Source of the DNA: Nereida sp024640765
GTDB lineage: Bacteria > Pseudomonadota > Alphaproteobacteria > Rhodobacterales > Rhodobacteraceae
NCBI GenBank assembly: GCA_024640765.1
Contig: JAHEEK010000009.1
Location: 1-64,000 of the forward strand
Length of the DNA: 64,000 nt
Direction: 5' to 3'
Shown: piece by piece, positions 27,526-35,957 of the stretch
Position numbering within the stretch: the first letter of the stretch is position 1
Layout: every line of letters starts with the position of its first letter
Notes under the pieces: generated by a model
Told to the model about the DNA's origin: nothing
Database searches by the model: none
Seen by the model: the letters and a program-made list of their open reading frames with translations, nothing else
Translations under genes and position numbers: made by a program

Positions 27526-28737
27526 TTACACGCGTTCGATGATTGTTGCGGCACCCATGCCCGAGGCGATGCACAAAGTGGCCAAGCCAACTTCTTTGTC
27601 CGCACGCTCCATCTCATCAAGCAAAGTGCCGATGATGATTGCGCCGGTCGCCCCAAGGGGGTGCCCCATGGCGATAGACCCGCCGTTCACGTTGACCACG
27701 CTATCGTCCACATCAAAGGCCTGCATAAAGCGCAGCACGACCGAGGCGAATGCTTCGTTTACCTCAAACAGATCGATGTCTTTGATTGCAATGCCTGCAT
27801 CCGCAAGGATCTTTTCAGTAACGGGCACAGGGCCGGTCAGCATGATGGTGGGGTCGGTGCCAATTTTGGCCGTCTGACGGATGCGCGCGCGCGGCTTCAG
27901 CCCGTGCTTTTCGCCAAATGCCTTTGAGCCGATCAGAACGCCCGCGGCACCATCAACGATGCCTGACGAGTTGCCCGCATGGTGGATGTGGTTGATCTTT
28001 TCGAGGTGCGGGTACTTCAGTAGCGCAACTTTATCAAAGCCGGGCATGACCTCGCCCATGGCCTGAAACGCGGGGTTCAAACCGCCCAGTGACTGCATAT
28101 CCGTTTGGGGGCGCATGTATTCATCATGGGCCAGAATATCGAGACCGTTTTGATCGCGCACGGTGATCATGGAATTGGCGAAACGGTTGTCATCCCACGC
28201 GGCTTTGGCGCGTTGTTGGGATTTCACGGCCAGCTCATCCGCATCGGTGCGGCTGAAGCCGTATTCAGTGGCGATAATATCGGCAGAAATGCCTTGGGGG
28301 ACAAAATACGTGTCCATCGCAACAGATGGATCAACGGCGATAGCCGCCCCGTCACTGCCCATGGCAACGCGGCCCATCATCTCAACGCCGCCTGCGATAT
28401 ACGCGTCACCAGCCCCGCCTTTGATCTGGTTGGCAGCAAGGTTCACTGCTTCCATGCCAGAGGCGCAAAAGCGGTTGATCGCAAGACCGGGGATTGACTG
28501 ATCAAGGTCCGAAGCCAGCACGGCCGTGCGTGCAAGACAGCCACCCTGTTCCATGACTTGGGTCACGTTGCCCCAGATCACGTCTTCAACGGCGTGACCG
28601 TTTAGATCGTTGCGCGACTTCAGTGCATTGAGGATTTGGGCAGACAGGCGCACGGATGTGACTTCGTGCAGCGAGCCGTCTTTGCGGCCCTTTCCGCGCG
28701 GGGTGCGAACAGCGTCATAAATATAGGCTTCAGACAT
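27526..28737 (-). CDS. Acetyl-CoA C-acyltransferase (3-ketoacyl-CoA thiolase)
   Basis: The 403-aa protein is a thiolase. The nucleophilic Cys is in INRFCASGMEAVNLAA (about residue 90), the His motif is NVNGGSIAMGHPLGATGA, and the second catalytic Cys is in ATLCIASGMGAATIIE. It also shows the N-terminal DAVRTPRGKGRKDGSLHEV of FadA-like degradative thiolases rather than the PhaA opening. It cleaves 3-ketoacyl-CoA with CoA, the last beta-oxidation step. It lies between the dehydrogenase gene (299 bases upstream) and the hydratase/dehydrogenase gene. Confidence 0.95.
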   Translation of the reverse strand: MSEAYIYDAVRTPRGKGRKDGSLHEVTSVRLSAQILNALKSRNDLNGHAVEDVIWGNVTQVMEQGGCLARTAVLASDLDQSIPGLAINRFCASGMEAVNLAANQIKGGAGDAYIAGGVEMMGRVAMGSDGAAIAVDPSVAMDTYFVPQGISADIIATEYGFSRTDADELAVKSQQRAKAAWDDNRFANSMITVRDQNGLDILAHDEYMRPQTDMQSLGGLNPAFQAMGEVMPGFDKVALLKYPHLEKINHIHHAGNSSGIVDGAAGVLIGSKAFGEKHGLKPRARIRQTAKIGTDPTIMLTGPVPVTEKILADAGIAIKDIDLFEVNEAFASVVLRFMQAFDVDDSVVNVNGGSIAMGHPLGATGAIIIGTLLDEMERADKEVGLATLCIASGMGAATIIERV

Positions 28738-29036
28738 GAGGGTAGTCTCCTTGTTGGGCGGGGTCAGCGGGCAAATTGTGCCCCGTCAAATCGTGAAGGT
28801 GGGGCAGGGGATGCCGGCGGGATATGAGTATTTGGCCCAAAGCGAAGCATAATCTGCTTGGCTGTTATTTGGGCTTAACCAAGAGGTGCTAAAGCTTGCG
28901 GCGCGGTACAGGCTGGAGAGCCGATGACCGTCCGAAGGGAAGTCCCCAACGTGTGCTGCAGCGCGCATTGGGGCTTCCACTTCCCTTTGGTTGAAATACT
29001 CAAATCCTGACATCTGCTGCTCCGGCAAGGGGTGGT
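28738..29036. other. Intergenic gap inside the beta-oxidation operon, no supported gene
   Basis: There are 299 bases between two same-strand genes. An 80-codon minus-strand frame exists, but it has no recognisable family, has low-complexity-like composition and reads through what looks like recurring intergenic sequence. The gap may hold a second promoter for the thiolase gene. I see no hairpin-plus-T terminator. Confidence 0.5.
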
Positions 29037-30815
29037 TCAGAACTGTTCGGCTTCAAGGGCCATGACAGTGTCCGCACCGCTTTCGATACGTGCCAAGTGG
29101 GTTGCTGTGGTCGGCAAGCATCGCACCATGTAATATTTACCAGTGGCGATTTTGGCCTCGTAAAAACTTGTGTCTGAGGCGCCAGCATCCAGAGCCGCAT
29201 AGGCCGCTTTGCCCATCTTGGCCCAGACCAGACCCATGCACACCTGACCGAACAAGTGCATGAAGTCATAGCTTCCTGACAGTGCGTTATTGGGGTTTTT
29301 CATCCCGTTTTGCATGAAATACATCCCCGCCGCCTGCAAGTCTTTTGATGCGTTTTTCAGGGGTGTCAGGAAGTGGGTGTTCAGCGCCTCGTGCTCGGCG
29401 TTGTCTTTGATGAAGGAATTCACCAACTCGAAGAACGCCATAACGGTTTTACCACCGTTCAGCCCAAGTTTGCGTCCCACCAGATCAAGGGACTGCACGC
29501 CGTTGGTGCCTTCATAGATCATGGTGATGCGCGCATCGCGTACAAACTGCTCAAGGCCCCATTCGCGGGTGAAACCGCTGCCGCCAAGGGTTTGTTGCGC
29601 GTTGACGGCGGTTTCAAACCCTTTGTCGGTCAGGAACCCTTTGATGATGGGGGTCAACAGCGAGATCATCGCCTCGGCCTCGGCATCATCCTCGCGCACG
29701 GCTTGGTCAATCATCGTAGCGCCCCAGAACGTGAACGCGCGCGCGCCCTCAACAAAGGCCTTTTGCTCCATCAAGTTGCGGCGCACATCAGGGTGAACAA
29801 TGATTGGGTCTGCGGGCTTTTCAGGCGCTTTGGCACCTGTGACATCGCGGCCCTGAAGACGGTCTTGGGCAAAAGCTGCAGCGTTTTGGTAGGCCACAAC
29901 ACCCTGCGCATATCCTTGCAGGCCGACGCCGATGCGCGCTTCGTTCATCATGGTGAACATTGCGCGCATGCCTTTGTTTTTCTCACCAATCAGATAGCCA
30001 GTCGCCCCATCATAGTTCATCACGCAGGTGGCATTGCCGTGGATACCCATTTTCTTTTCCAGCCCGCCGCAAGACAGATCATTGCGCGCGCCCAAGCTGC
30101 CATCTTCATTGACCAAAAACTTTGGCACGATGAACAAAGACACGCCTTTGATGTCATCCGGCTCGCCCGGAATTTTGGCCAGAACCAGATGCACGATGTT
30201 GTCGACCATGTCGTGCTCACCGGCTGAAATCCAAATCTTTTGACCGCTAATTTTGTAGCTTCCGTCCTCTTGGGGGGCGGCTTTGGTGCGCATTAGGCCA
30301 AGGTCTGTACCGCAGTGGGGTTCGGTCAGGTTCATGGTACCGCCCCATTTGCCCGCGATCATGTTAGGCAGATAGGTTTGTTTTTGCGCATCCGTGCCAT
30401 GCGCCACAATCGCTGACATCGCCCCGTGGGCCAAGCCTTGGTACATGTTGAACGCCATGTTGGCAGAGCTGAACATCTCACCAACGGCGGTTTGCACAAT
30501 GTAAGGCATGCCTTGGCCGCCGTATTCCCCGGGCATATCAAGGCCCATCCATCCACCTTTGGCCACGGTTTCGAACGCTTCTTTGAACCCGTCAGGGGTG
30601 CGCACAACGCCGTTTTCAAGGGTGCAGCCTTGCTCATCGCCAACGGGGTTCAGTGGGGCTGTGACGTCCATCGCCAGTTTGCCTGCTTCTTCCAGAACAG
30701 CGCTGGTGAAATCCGCATCAAGGTCGGCGTAGCCACGTGTGCTAAGCTCAGAAATGCGCAGTGTCTCGTGCAGCACAAACGCCATGTCTTTGGTGGGGGC
30801 GGTGTAATGGGGCAT
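29037..30815 (-). CDS. Acyl-CoA dehydrogenase (long form with C-terminal extension)
   Basis: The 592-aa product is longer than classic 380-aa ACADs because of an N-terminal extension (MPHYTAPTKDMAFVLHETL) and a C-terminal domain of the PF12806 type. Core motifs include GGWMGLDMPGEYGGQGMPY, NLTEPHCGTDLGLMRT (flavin/substrate), ISGQKIWISAGEHDM and the catalytic base region MIYEGTNGVQSLDLVGRKL. It oxidises acyl-CoA with FAD, passing electrons to ETF. Close relatives include DmdC-like enzymes, so a DMSP-type substrate cannot be excluded. Its start is 27 bases after the MerR gene, implying one transcript. Confidence 0.93.
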   Translation of the reverse strand: MPHYTAPTKDMAFVLHETLRISELSTRGYADLDADFTSAVLEEAGKLAMDVTAPLNPVGDEQGCTLENGVVRTPDGFKEAFETVAKGGWMGLDMPGEYGGQGMPYIVQTAVGEMFSSANMAFNMYQGLAHGAMSAIVAHGTDAQKQTYLPNMIAGKWGGTMNLTEPHCGTDLGLMRTKAAPQEDGSYKISGQKIWISAGEHDMVDNIVHLVLAKIPGEPDDIKGVSLFIVPKFLVNEDGSLGARNDLSCGGLEKKMGIHGNATCVMNYDGATGYLIGEKNKGMRAMFTMMNEARIGVGLQGYAQGVVAYQNAAAFAQDRLQGRDVTGAKAPEKPADPIIVHPDVRRNLMEQKAFVEGARAFTFWGATMIDQAVREDDAEAEAMISLLTPIIKGFLTDKGFETAVNAQQTLGGSGFTREWGLEQFVRDARITMIYEGTNGVQSLDLVGRKLGLNGGKTVMAFFELVNSFIKDNAEHEALNTHFLTPLKNASKDLQAAGMYFMQNGMKNPNNALSGSYDFMHLFGQVCMGLVWAKMGKAAYAALDAGASDTSFYEAKIATGKYYMVRCLPTTATHLARIESGADTVMALEAEQF

Positions 30816-30842
30816 AACGGATCTCTCCCTGATCGGTACTTT

Positions 30843-31319
30843 TTAGTTAGGCGTGTCGTTTGCGTTGCGGGCGATAATTTCGGCCCCCCACGCAAGTTGT
30901 TCTTTGAGGTCTTCGATCGCCTCGGTCAGTTCATCGCGCTGGGCGATCATTGCGTTCAGGCGGTCTTGGGCAATCTGGTAGGTGCGCTTGAGCTGGGTCT
31001 GCTGCTGGTCGCCCATGTCATACAGATCAAGCAACTGGCGGATGTCCTCAAGGCTAAACCCAAAGCGTTTGCCACGCAAAATCAGCTTCAGCCGCGCGCG
31101 GTCACGTTTGGCGAAAAGGCGGCGCTGGCCTTCGCGGATCGGGAACAGCAGTTCCTTGGCCTCATAAAAGCGCAACGTTCGGGCGGTGACGTCGAATGCC
31201 TCGCACATTTCACGGATGCTCATCATGCGGTCCGTGACGAAAAGATCATCTGGCGTGGTGACGCCCGTAGAGGTGTGCGCCAACGTGGTTTGGGGGGTGT
31301 CTACATGTGTCATGCTCAA
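30843..31319 (-). CDS. MerR family transcriptional regulator (beta-oxidation operon)
   Basis: The 158-aa protein carries a MerR winged helix after a polar leader of about 30 residues: MMSIREMCEAFDVTARTLRFYEAKELLFP, then QRRLFAKRDRARLKLILRGKRFGFSLEDIRQLLDLYDMGD and a C-terminal coiled coil (about 100-145). It lacks the Cys residues of metal-sensing MerR proteins. As first gene of the operon with acyl-CoA dehydrogenase it resembles LiuR-type regulators of acyl-CoA catabolism. A palindromic operator lies 15 bases upstream, suggesting autoregulation. Another possible start is the ATG at 31313. Confidence 0.88.
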   Translation of the reverse strand: MSMTHVDTPQTTLAHTSTGVTTPDDLFVTDRMMSIREMCEAFDVTARTLRFYEAKELLFPIREGQRRLFAKRDRARLKLILRGKRFGFSLEDIRQLLDLYDMGDQQQTQLKRTYQIAQDRLNAMIAQRDELTEAIEDLKEQLAWGAEIIARNANDTPN

Positions 31320-31333
31320 GTGCTAGCAAACAG

Positions 31334-31349
31334 TTAACGTTAACGTAAA
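31334..31349. promoter_or_regulatory. Palindromic operator before the MerR/beta-oxidation operon
   Basis: TTAACGTTAACGTAAA reads nearly the same on both strands (14 of 16 positions), with a perfect inner palindrome GTTAACGTTAAC at 31333-31344. It sits 15-30 bases upstream of the MerR start, a position suited to operator function. The shape (ACGTTAACGT core) resembles what I recall of LiuR-type MerR sites; this is not verified. Confidence 0.6.
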
Positions 31350-31493
31350 TGTAACGCCGCGTCACTTTTCGTAAGGTAAACAACTCGTGAATCAAACGTG
31401 AATAGTTAACCGATTTCCATGGCCACAAGCGCCCTGAAATCAGTAAAAAATCGCTGTGTTTATTGGGATTTTGTCGTGGCCACGCAGATCCGC

Positions 31494-31868
31494 TTAGGAC
31501 GACAGCTCATCTGCTGTGAGATCGCGCAGGCGGCGCAATTCTTCGGTGGTTTCAACCAATTGGCGCTGCTGTTCTTCCAGTTCGGCCAGTTGCACATCGG
31601 CCAACTCAACCCATGCGCGCATCTGAGTCTCTGTGCCCTCATGATCATAGATCAAAAGCCACTGACGGATATCTTCAAGCGGGAAACCAAAGCGGCGACC
31701 GCGCAAAATAAGCGTCATGCGGGCACATTCACGGGTACTGTAAAAACGCGCACGGCCTTCTTTTCGGGGGGTCAGAAGTTCAATGTATTCGTAATAGCGC
31801 AGGGTGCGTGGCGTGACGTCAAACCGGGTACACATCTCTTTGAAGTTGAGGTCTTCGGACATGTTCAC
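31494..31868 (-). CDS. MerR family transcriptional regulator (second copy)
   Basis: The 124-aa protein is a shorter paralogue of the MerR gene downstream: LNFKEMCTRFDVTPRTLRYYEYIELLTPRKEGRARFYS, ARMTLILRGRRFGFPLEDIRQWLLIYDHEG and a coiled-coil tail (VQLAELEEQQRQLVETTEELRRL). It also lacks metal-binding cysteines. The likely start is the ATG at 31868 or 31862 (MSEDLNF). It is separated from the first MerR gene by 174 bases with its own promoter region, and is divergent from the thioesterase pair. Confidence 0.87.
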   Translation of the reverse strand: MNMSEDLNFKEMCTRFDVTPRTLRYYEYIELLTPRKEGRARFYSTRECARMTLILRGRRFGFPLEDIRQWLLIYDHEGTETQMRAWVELADVQLAELEEQQRQLVETTEELRRLRDLTADELSS

Positions 31869-32064
31869 GGGGCAAATACTCCTGAAAAGCTATGCTGACT
31901 TTACGGCAAGTCGGGGGCGTCTTGCAACCGCTTCGCCAGTGGCGCATCACGAAATAGACTTGCACAAGGTGTTTGGCAGGTGAATGTTACATGAGCGTGG
32001 GTCTGCATAATTTTGTGCCCGCTGCGCCGCGCTTTATCATGCGCACTGACGGAGAACCGCTAAG

Positions 32065-32505
32065 ATGACCACCCCTGAAAATGCTGACCGCCAAGCGCGG
32101 ATTGCTGCGCAATTTATCGCGGCGATTCCATATTCGACTGCCTTGGGTATGCAGGTGCAAAGCGTGTCTGGAGGGGTCGCCGAAATCACCATGCCATATG
32201 ACAAAAAACTGGTGGGGGACCCTGCTACAGGGGTGATCCACGGGGGTGCCGTGTCGGCGTTGATGGATACGTGCGGTGGGGCTGCGGTGCTGTGCCACGA
32301 CGCAGGGCCCATTGGGACGGCGACCATTGATTTGCGCATCGATTACATGCGCGCGGCCACGCCAGGTCAGACTATTATAGCGCGGGCGGAATGCTATCAC
32401 GTCACGCGGTCTGTCGCGTTCGTGCGGGCCACGGCGATGGATGAAGACACGGGCCGACCAGTGGCCACGGCAACTGGTGCCTTTACGGTGGAGTTTGCGA
32501 AATGA
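32065..32505 (+). CDS. PaaI family hot-dog thioesterase
   Basis: The 146-aa protein is a single hot-dog domain: IPYSTALGMQVQSVSGGVAEITMPYDKKLVGDPATGVIHGGAVSALMDTCGGAA. The HGG motif and the Asp nine residues further on are typical of PaaI-type acyl-CoA thioesterases. It hydrolyses acyl- or aryl-CoA esters; the substrate is unknown. It overlaps the next thioesterase gene by four bases (ATGA at 32502). The two proteins may form a heteromeric enzyme. Confidence 0.9.
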   Translation: MTTPENADRQARIAAQFIAAIPYSTALGMQVQSVSGGVAEITMPYDKKLVGDPATGVIHGGAVSALMDTCGGAAVLCHDAGPIGTATIDLRIDYMRAATPGQTIIARAECYHVTRSVAFVRATAMDEDTGRPVATATGAFTVEFAK

Positions 32506-33059
32506 GCGCGTCTGACAAAAACACCCGCCCCGCGCCCGAACCGGTTCAGGTGGTCCAACAGCGTCGTGACCGCGCGCTTCAGGCGTTGGTGTCGGGCATT
32601 CCCTATGTGCAGTTTTTGGGCATTGAATTTGACCGGCGCGGTGATGAGCTGACGGCGACGCTGCGTTATGATCCCAAGTTGATTGGCAAGCCGCTTTTGC
32701 CTGCTATTCACGGCGGGGCTACGGCGGCTTTTCTGGAAACAGCGGCGATCATTGAGCTGGGCTGGGCGCGGGTCTGGAGCGACGTGGAAAGCGGTGCGCT
32801 GGACGTTGAGACGATGACGCCCGAGAGCCTGCCGCGCTTGCCCAAGACGATTGATTTTACTGTGGATTACCTGCGTTCGGGCTTGCCCCGAGATGCCTAT
32901 GCACGGGCGCGGATCAACCGGTCGGGGCGGCGGTTTGCCTCTGTGCATGTTGAGGCGTGGCAAGACAACCGCAGCAAGCTTTTCGCCCAAGGGACGGGGC
33001 ATTTCGTGATGCCAGAGCAAAATGATGGTGCGGATGCAGCCCCGCGTGATCGCGGGTGA
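32502..33059 (+). CDS. PaaI family thioesterase, divergent partner
   Basis: The 185-aa product has the same hot-dog plan: IPYVQFLGIEFDRRGDELTATLRYDPKLIGKPLLPAIHGGATAAFLETAAIIEL. Here Glu replaces the usual catalytic Asp. A charged insert follows (SDVESGALDVETMTPESLPRLPK), then TIDFTVDYLRSGLPRDAYARARI. It is translationally coupled at both ends (ATGA with its partner, GTGA with the MATE gene), so the three genes form one operon. Confidence 0.85.
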   Translation: MSASDKNTRPAPEPVQVVQQRRDRALQALVSGIPYVQFLGIEFDRRGDELTATLRYDPKLIGKPLLPAIHGGATAAFLETAAIIELGWARVWSDVESGALDVETMTPESLPRLPKTIDFTVDYLRSGLPRDAYARARINRSGRRFASVHVEAWQDNRSKLFAQGTGHFVMPEQNDGADAAPRDRG

Positions 33060-34414
33060 GTACCCAAGCGCCTGATCGCAAAACTCAGCGCCCCGAGGAT
33101 GCAGCCGCGGTTCCTTTGACCCATAAACGTGTGCTGCACATCGCGCTGCCGATTGTGTTGTCCAACGCCACGGTGCCGATTTTGGGCGCTGTTGATACGG
33201 GCGTTGTAGGACAAATTGGTGATCCTGTGCCCATCGGCGCGGTGGGGATCGGCGCGATTATTCTGAGTGCGATTTACTGGGTTTTCGGGTTCTTGCGCAT
33301 GGGCACAGCGGGTCTGACGGCACAGGCCGCCGGTGCACGCGACGAAGGCGAGATGGCGGCGCTGCTCTCGCGGGCTATGCTGATCGGGATTGGGGTCGGC
33401 ATGGTGATTATTGCCGCCCAAGTGGTCCTTTTTGCAGGGGCGTTCATGATTTCGCCCGCCAGTCCGCAGGTTGAGGGCTTGGCCCGCGAATACATGAGCA
33501 TCCGTGTCTGGTCCGCGCCTGCGGCCATCGCGCTTTACGGCATTACCGGTTGGTTGGTGGGGCGCGAAAACACCATGGGCGTGTTTGCCATTCAGCTGTT
33601 GGTGAACCTTGCTAATATGGGGTTAAGCGTGCTGTTGGGGCTGAAACTTGGTTGGGGGGTAAGCGGCGTGGCGTGGGCCACGGTGATTGCCGAGTGGTCC
33701 GGTCTGGCCTTTGGGCTGTGGCTGTGCCGCGGGGTGTTTTTGGGGCCCTATTGGCGCAGCGTGGCGCGGGTTTTTGATAAAGCGCGCTTGGTCAATATGA
33801 TGTCCGTCAACACAGATATTATGATCCGGTCCGTGTTGTTGCAGGCAATTTTCGTATCTTTTCTGTTTTTCGGATCGGGAATGGGCGATGTGGATTTGGC
33901 CGCGAACCAAATCCTGTTGCAGTTTTTATATGTGACGGCCTACGCCATGGACGGGTTTGCGTTTGCCGCCGAGGCGATCGTGGGCCGTGCGATGGGCGCG
34001 CGCGATCCGGCGCGGTTGCGGCGTGGGGCCGTTTTGACAAGTGGATGGGGTTTGGGCATTTGCGCGGTGTTGGCGCTGGCCTTTGCGCTGGCTGGTGGGG
34101 CAGTGATTGATGTGATGACCACGGCGCCCGATGTGCGCGCGGCGGCGCGGGAGTATCTGCCCTACATGGTTGCCGCCCCCCTGCTTGGGGCCGCGTCATG
34201 GATGTTGGACGGCATTTTCATCGGGGCCACCCGCAGCCGCGATATGCGCAACATGATGCTGGTCTCGGCGCTGATTTATTTTGCCGGTGCGGTGGTATTG
34301 TTGCCGACCCTTGGCAATCACGGCTTGTGGCTGTGTTTACTGCTGAGTTTTGTGGCGCGCGGCATTACGTTGGGTCTTAGGTATCTGGCCCTTGAACGGG
34401 CCGCGGCGCGCTGA
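33056..34414 (+). CDS. MATE family efflux transporter
   Basis: The 452-aa protein starts at GTG overlapping the previous stop and has about twelve hydrophobic segments in two six-helix bundles, as in MatE proteins. Typical pieces are IVLSNATVPILGAVDTGVVGQIGDP in helix 1 and the NTDIMIRSVLLQAIFVSFLFFGSGMGDVDLAANQIL segment opening the second half, plus YAMDGFAFAAEAIVGRAMGARD. It is close to DinF-like MATE proteins. It would export cations or organic compounds by Na+ or H+ antiport. Confidence 0.92.
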   Translation: MSTQAPDRKTQRPEDAAAVPLTHKRVLHIALPIVLSNATVPILGAVDTGVVGQIGDPVPIGAVGIGAIILSAIYWVFGFLRMGTAGLTAQAAGARDEGEMAALLSRAMLIGIGVGMVIIAAQVVLFAGAFMISPASPQVEGLAREYMSIRVWSAPAAIALYGITGWLVGRENTMGVFAIQLLVNLANMGLSVLLGLKLGWGVSGVAWATVIAEWSGLAFGLWLCRGVFLGPYWRSVARVFDKARLVNMMSVNTDIMIRSVLLQAIFVSFLFFGSGMGDVDLAANQILLQFLYVTAYAMDGFAFAAEAIVGRAMGARDPARLRRGAVLTSGWGLGICAVLALAFALAGGAVIDVMTTAPDVRAAAREYLPYMVAAPLLGAASWMLDGIFIGATRSRDMRNMMLVSALIYFAGAVVLLPTLGNHGLWLCLLLSFVARGITLGLRYLALERAAAR

Positions 34415-35479
34415 TCAAAGCCAGCGGTCGCGGTCCGTGCCAACAGCGTCTTTGACGTTGTCGAACCCGTCTTGGCGCAAAAGCGTATCCACCCCATTTG
34501 CAAGGTCACGGACCAACGAAAGGCCGCCGTAAACCAACCCTGAATAGAGCTGCACCGCGGAGGCGCCCGCTTTGATTTTGGCATAGGCCTGTGCTGGTGT
34601 CGCCACGCCGCCCACACCAATAAGCGGGATATCCGTAAGCCCAGAGAGTCGCGCCAAAACACGCGTCGACATCTCGAAGAGGGGTTGGCCTGACAGCCCG
34701 CCAGCTTCATTTGCATGTGCCGAATTTAGCCCGTTGCGGCGCAGGGTGGTGTTGGTGGCGATGATTGCATTAAGGCCCGCGTCATTTGCCACGTCCGCTA
34801 CATCCGCAATGTCTGCATCGCTGAGGTCCGGCGCAATTTTGAGGAACACGGGCGTTGTGCCACGCACCGCCATTACGCCCGCCAGCAATTCGGCGAGGGC
34901 CGCTTTGCCTTGCAGGTCACGCAGCTTTTCGGTGTTGGGGCTTGAGACGTTCACGGTGGCAAAATCAACCACGTCGTGGACCCGCTCCATCACGGTAGCG
35001 AAATCTGCTGCGCGGTCTGTGCTGTCTTTGTTGGCGCCAAGGTTTAGGCCCACGGGGATCGCGCCATCTGTTGTGGTTTTGCGCGCGGCCAGTCGGGTTG
35101 CGATGGCGTCCATGCCGTCATTGTTAAAGCCAAAACGATTGATTACCGCAGCATCTTCGGTCAGCCGGAACAGGCGGGGTTTGGGGTTGCCAGGCTGGGG
35201 GCGGGGCGTCGCGGCACCCACTTCCAAAAAGCCGAAACCCGCCTGCTGAAGCTTGCCAATGGCTTGCGCGTTTTTGTCAAAACCCGCGGCAAGGCCGATG
35301 GGGTTGGCAATGTTTATGCCCGCAATTTGAGTTGCCAGCCGCGCGTTCGTGACAGGGCCGGGCGTTGGGGCGAGGCCTGCGTTGAGTGCTTTCAGCGACA
35401 ATCCGTGAGCGGTTTCAGGATCAAAGCTGCGCAGAACGCGCATGCCAACGGTTTCGATGATGGTTTCGATAGTGCTCAT
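34415..35479 (-). CDS. pyrD: Dihydroorotate dehydrogenase (quinone), class 2
   Basis: The start at 35479 (MSTIETIIETVGMRVLRSFDPETAHGL) uses the ATGA overlap with the DUF952 gene, giving 354 aa. The N-terminal amphipathic helix and length mark the membrane-associated class 2 enzyme. Motifs are NPIGLAAGFDKNA, GFLEVGAATPRPQPGNPKPRLFR, the active-site Ser in TVNVSSPNTEKLRDLQG, and LIGVGGVATPAQAYAKIKAGASAVQLYSGLVY. It oxidises dihydroorotate to orotate with FMN and ubiquinone in pyrimidine synthesis. Confidence 0.96.
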   Translation of the reverse strand: MSTIETIIETVGMRVLRSFDPETAHGLSLKALNAGLAPTPGPVTNARLATQIAGINIANPIGLAAGFDKNAQAIGKLQQAGFGFLEVGAATPRPQPGNPKPRLFRLTEDAAVINRFGFNNDGMDAIATRLAARKTTTDGAIPVGLNLGANKDSTDRAADFATVMERVHDVVDFATVNVSSPNTEKLRDLQGKAALAELLAGVMAVRGTTPVFLKIAPDLSDADIADVADVANDAGLNAIIATNTTLRRNGLNSAHANEAGGLSGQPLFEMSTRVLARLSGLTDIPLIGVGGVATPAQAYAKIKAGASAVQLYSGLVYGGLSLVRDLANGVDTLLRQDGFDNVKDAVGTDRDRWL

Positions 35480-35814
35480 GTCATATCCGCCGGAAAACGA
35501 TGTTGCGCGCCGTCCCATGGCAGGGGCACGGCCCATTTTGCCTCGTCCAGATGAAGGTCGCGGTACAGGTGGGGGAAAAGATCACCGCCGCGTGAGGGCT
35601 CCCACTTTAGCGCGTCACCCAAGTTGTCTGCGTCATAGGCCAGCAGCCACAGGTCTTCGACACCTGCAAACCATTTGGACGCGGTCTCGCCTGCCTGTGC
35701 AGCGGTTGAGAAGTGGACATAGCCATCGGCGACATCAATCGGCGCGCCTTGGGTCTGGCCCGCGTCTTGGAGGGCGGCCCATTCATCTGACCGCAGGATT
35801 TTATAGATCAACAT
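35476..35814 (-). CDS. DUF952 family protein
   Basis: The 112-aa product matches DUF952: MLIYKILRSDEWAALQ at the start, DGYVHFSTAAQAGETASKWFAG in the middle and LFPHLYRDLHLDEAKWAVPLPW near the end. The fold is related to ADP-ribosyltransferase-like enzymes, but no biochemical role is established that I know of. It is coupled to pyrD by a 4-base overlap, a pairing common in Rhodobacteraceae. Confidence 0.88.
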   Translation of the reverse strand: MLIYKILRSDEWAALQDAGQTQGAPIDVADGYVHFSTAAQAGETASKWFAGVEDLWLLAYDADNLGDALKWEPSRGGDLFPHLYRDLHLDEAKWAVPLPWDGAQHRFPADMT

Positions 35815-35957
35815 GGGGCTTCAAGTGCCGCCGAAATGTGCAGCCGTCAAGCATCTGTTACGTTATTGGGCCATGAAGTGCCCATGGTGGGCGATGCCTA
35901 CTGGACACAATTCAACGGGTGCACCACGCTTGCGCTGTCTGACACAGGGGATTCCAC

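Noticed and set aside
28786..29028. 80-codon minus-strand frame between the dehydrogenase and thiolase genes
   Set aside because: No domain and no convincing ribosome site; its sequence resembles recurring intergenic DNA rather than a protein.
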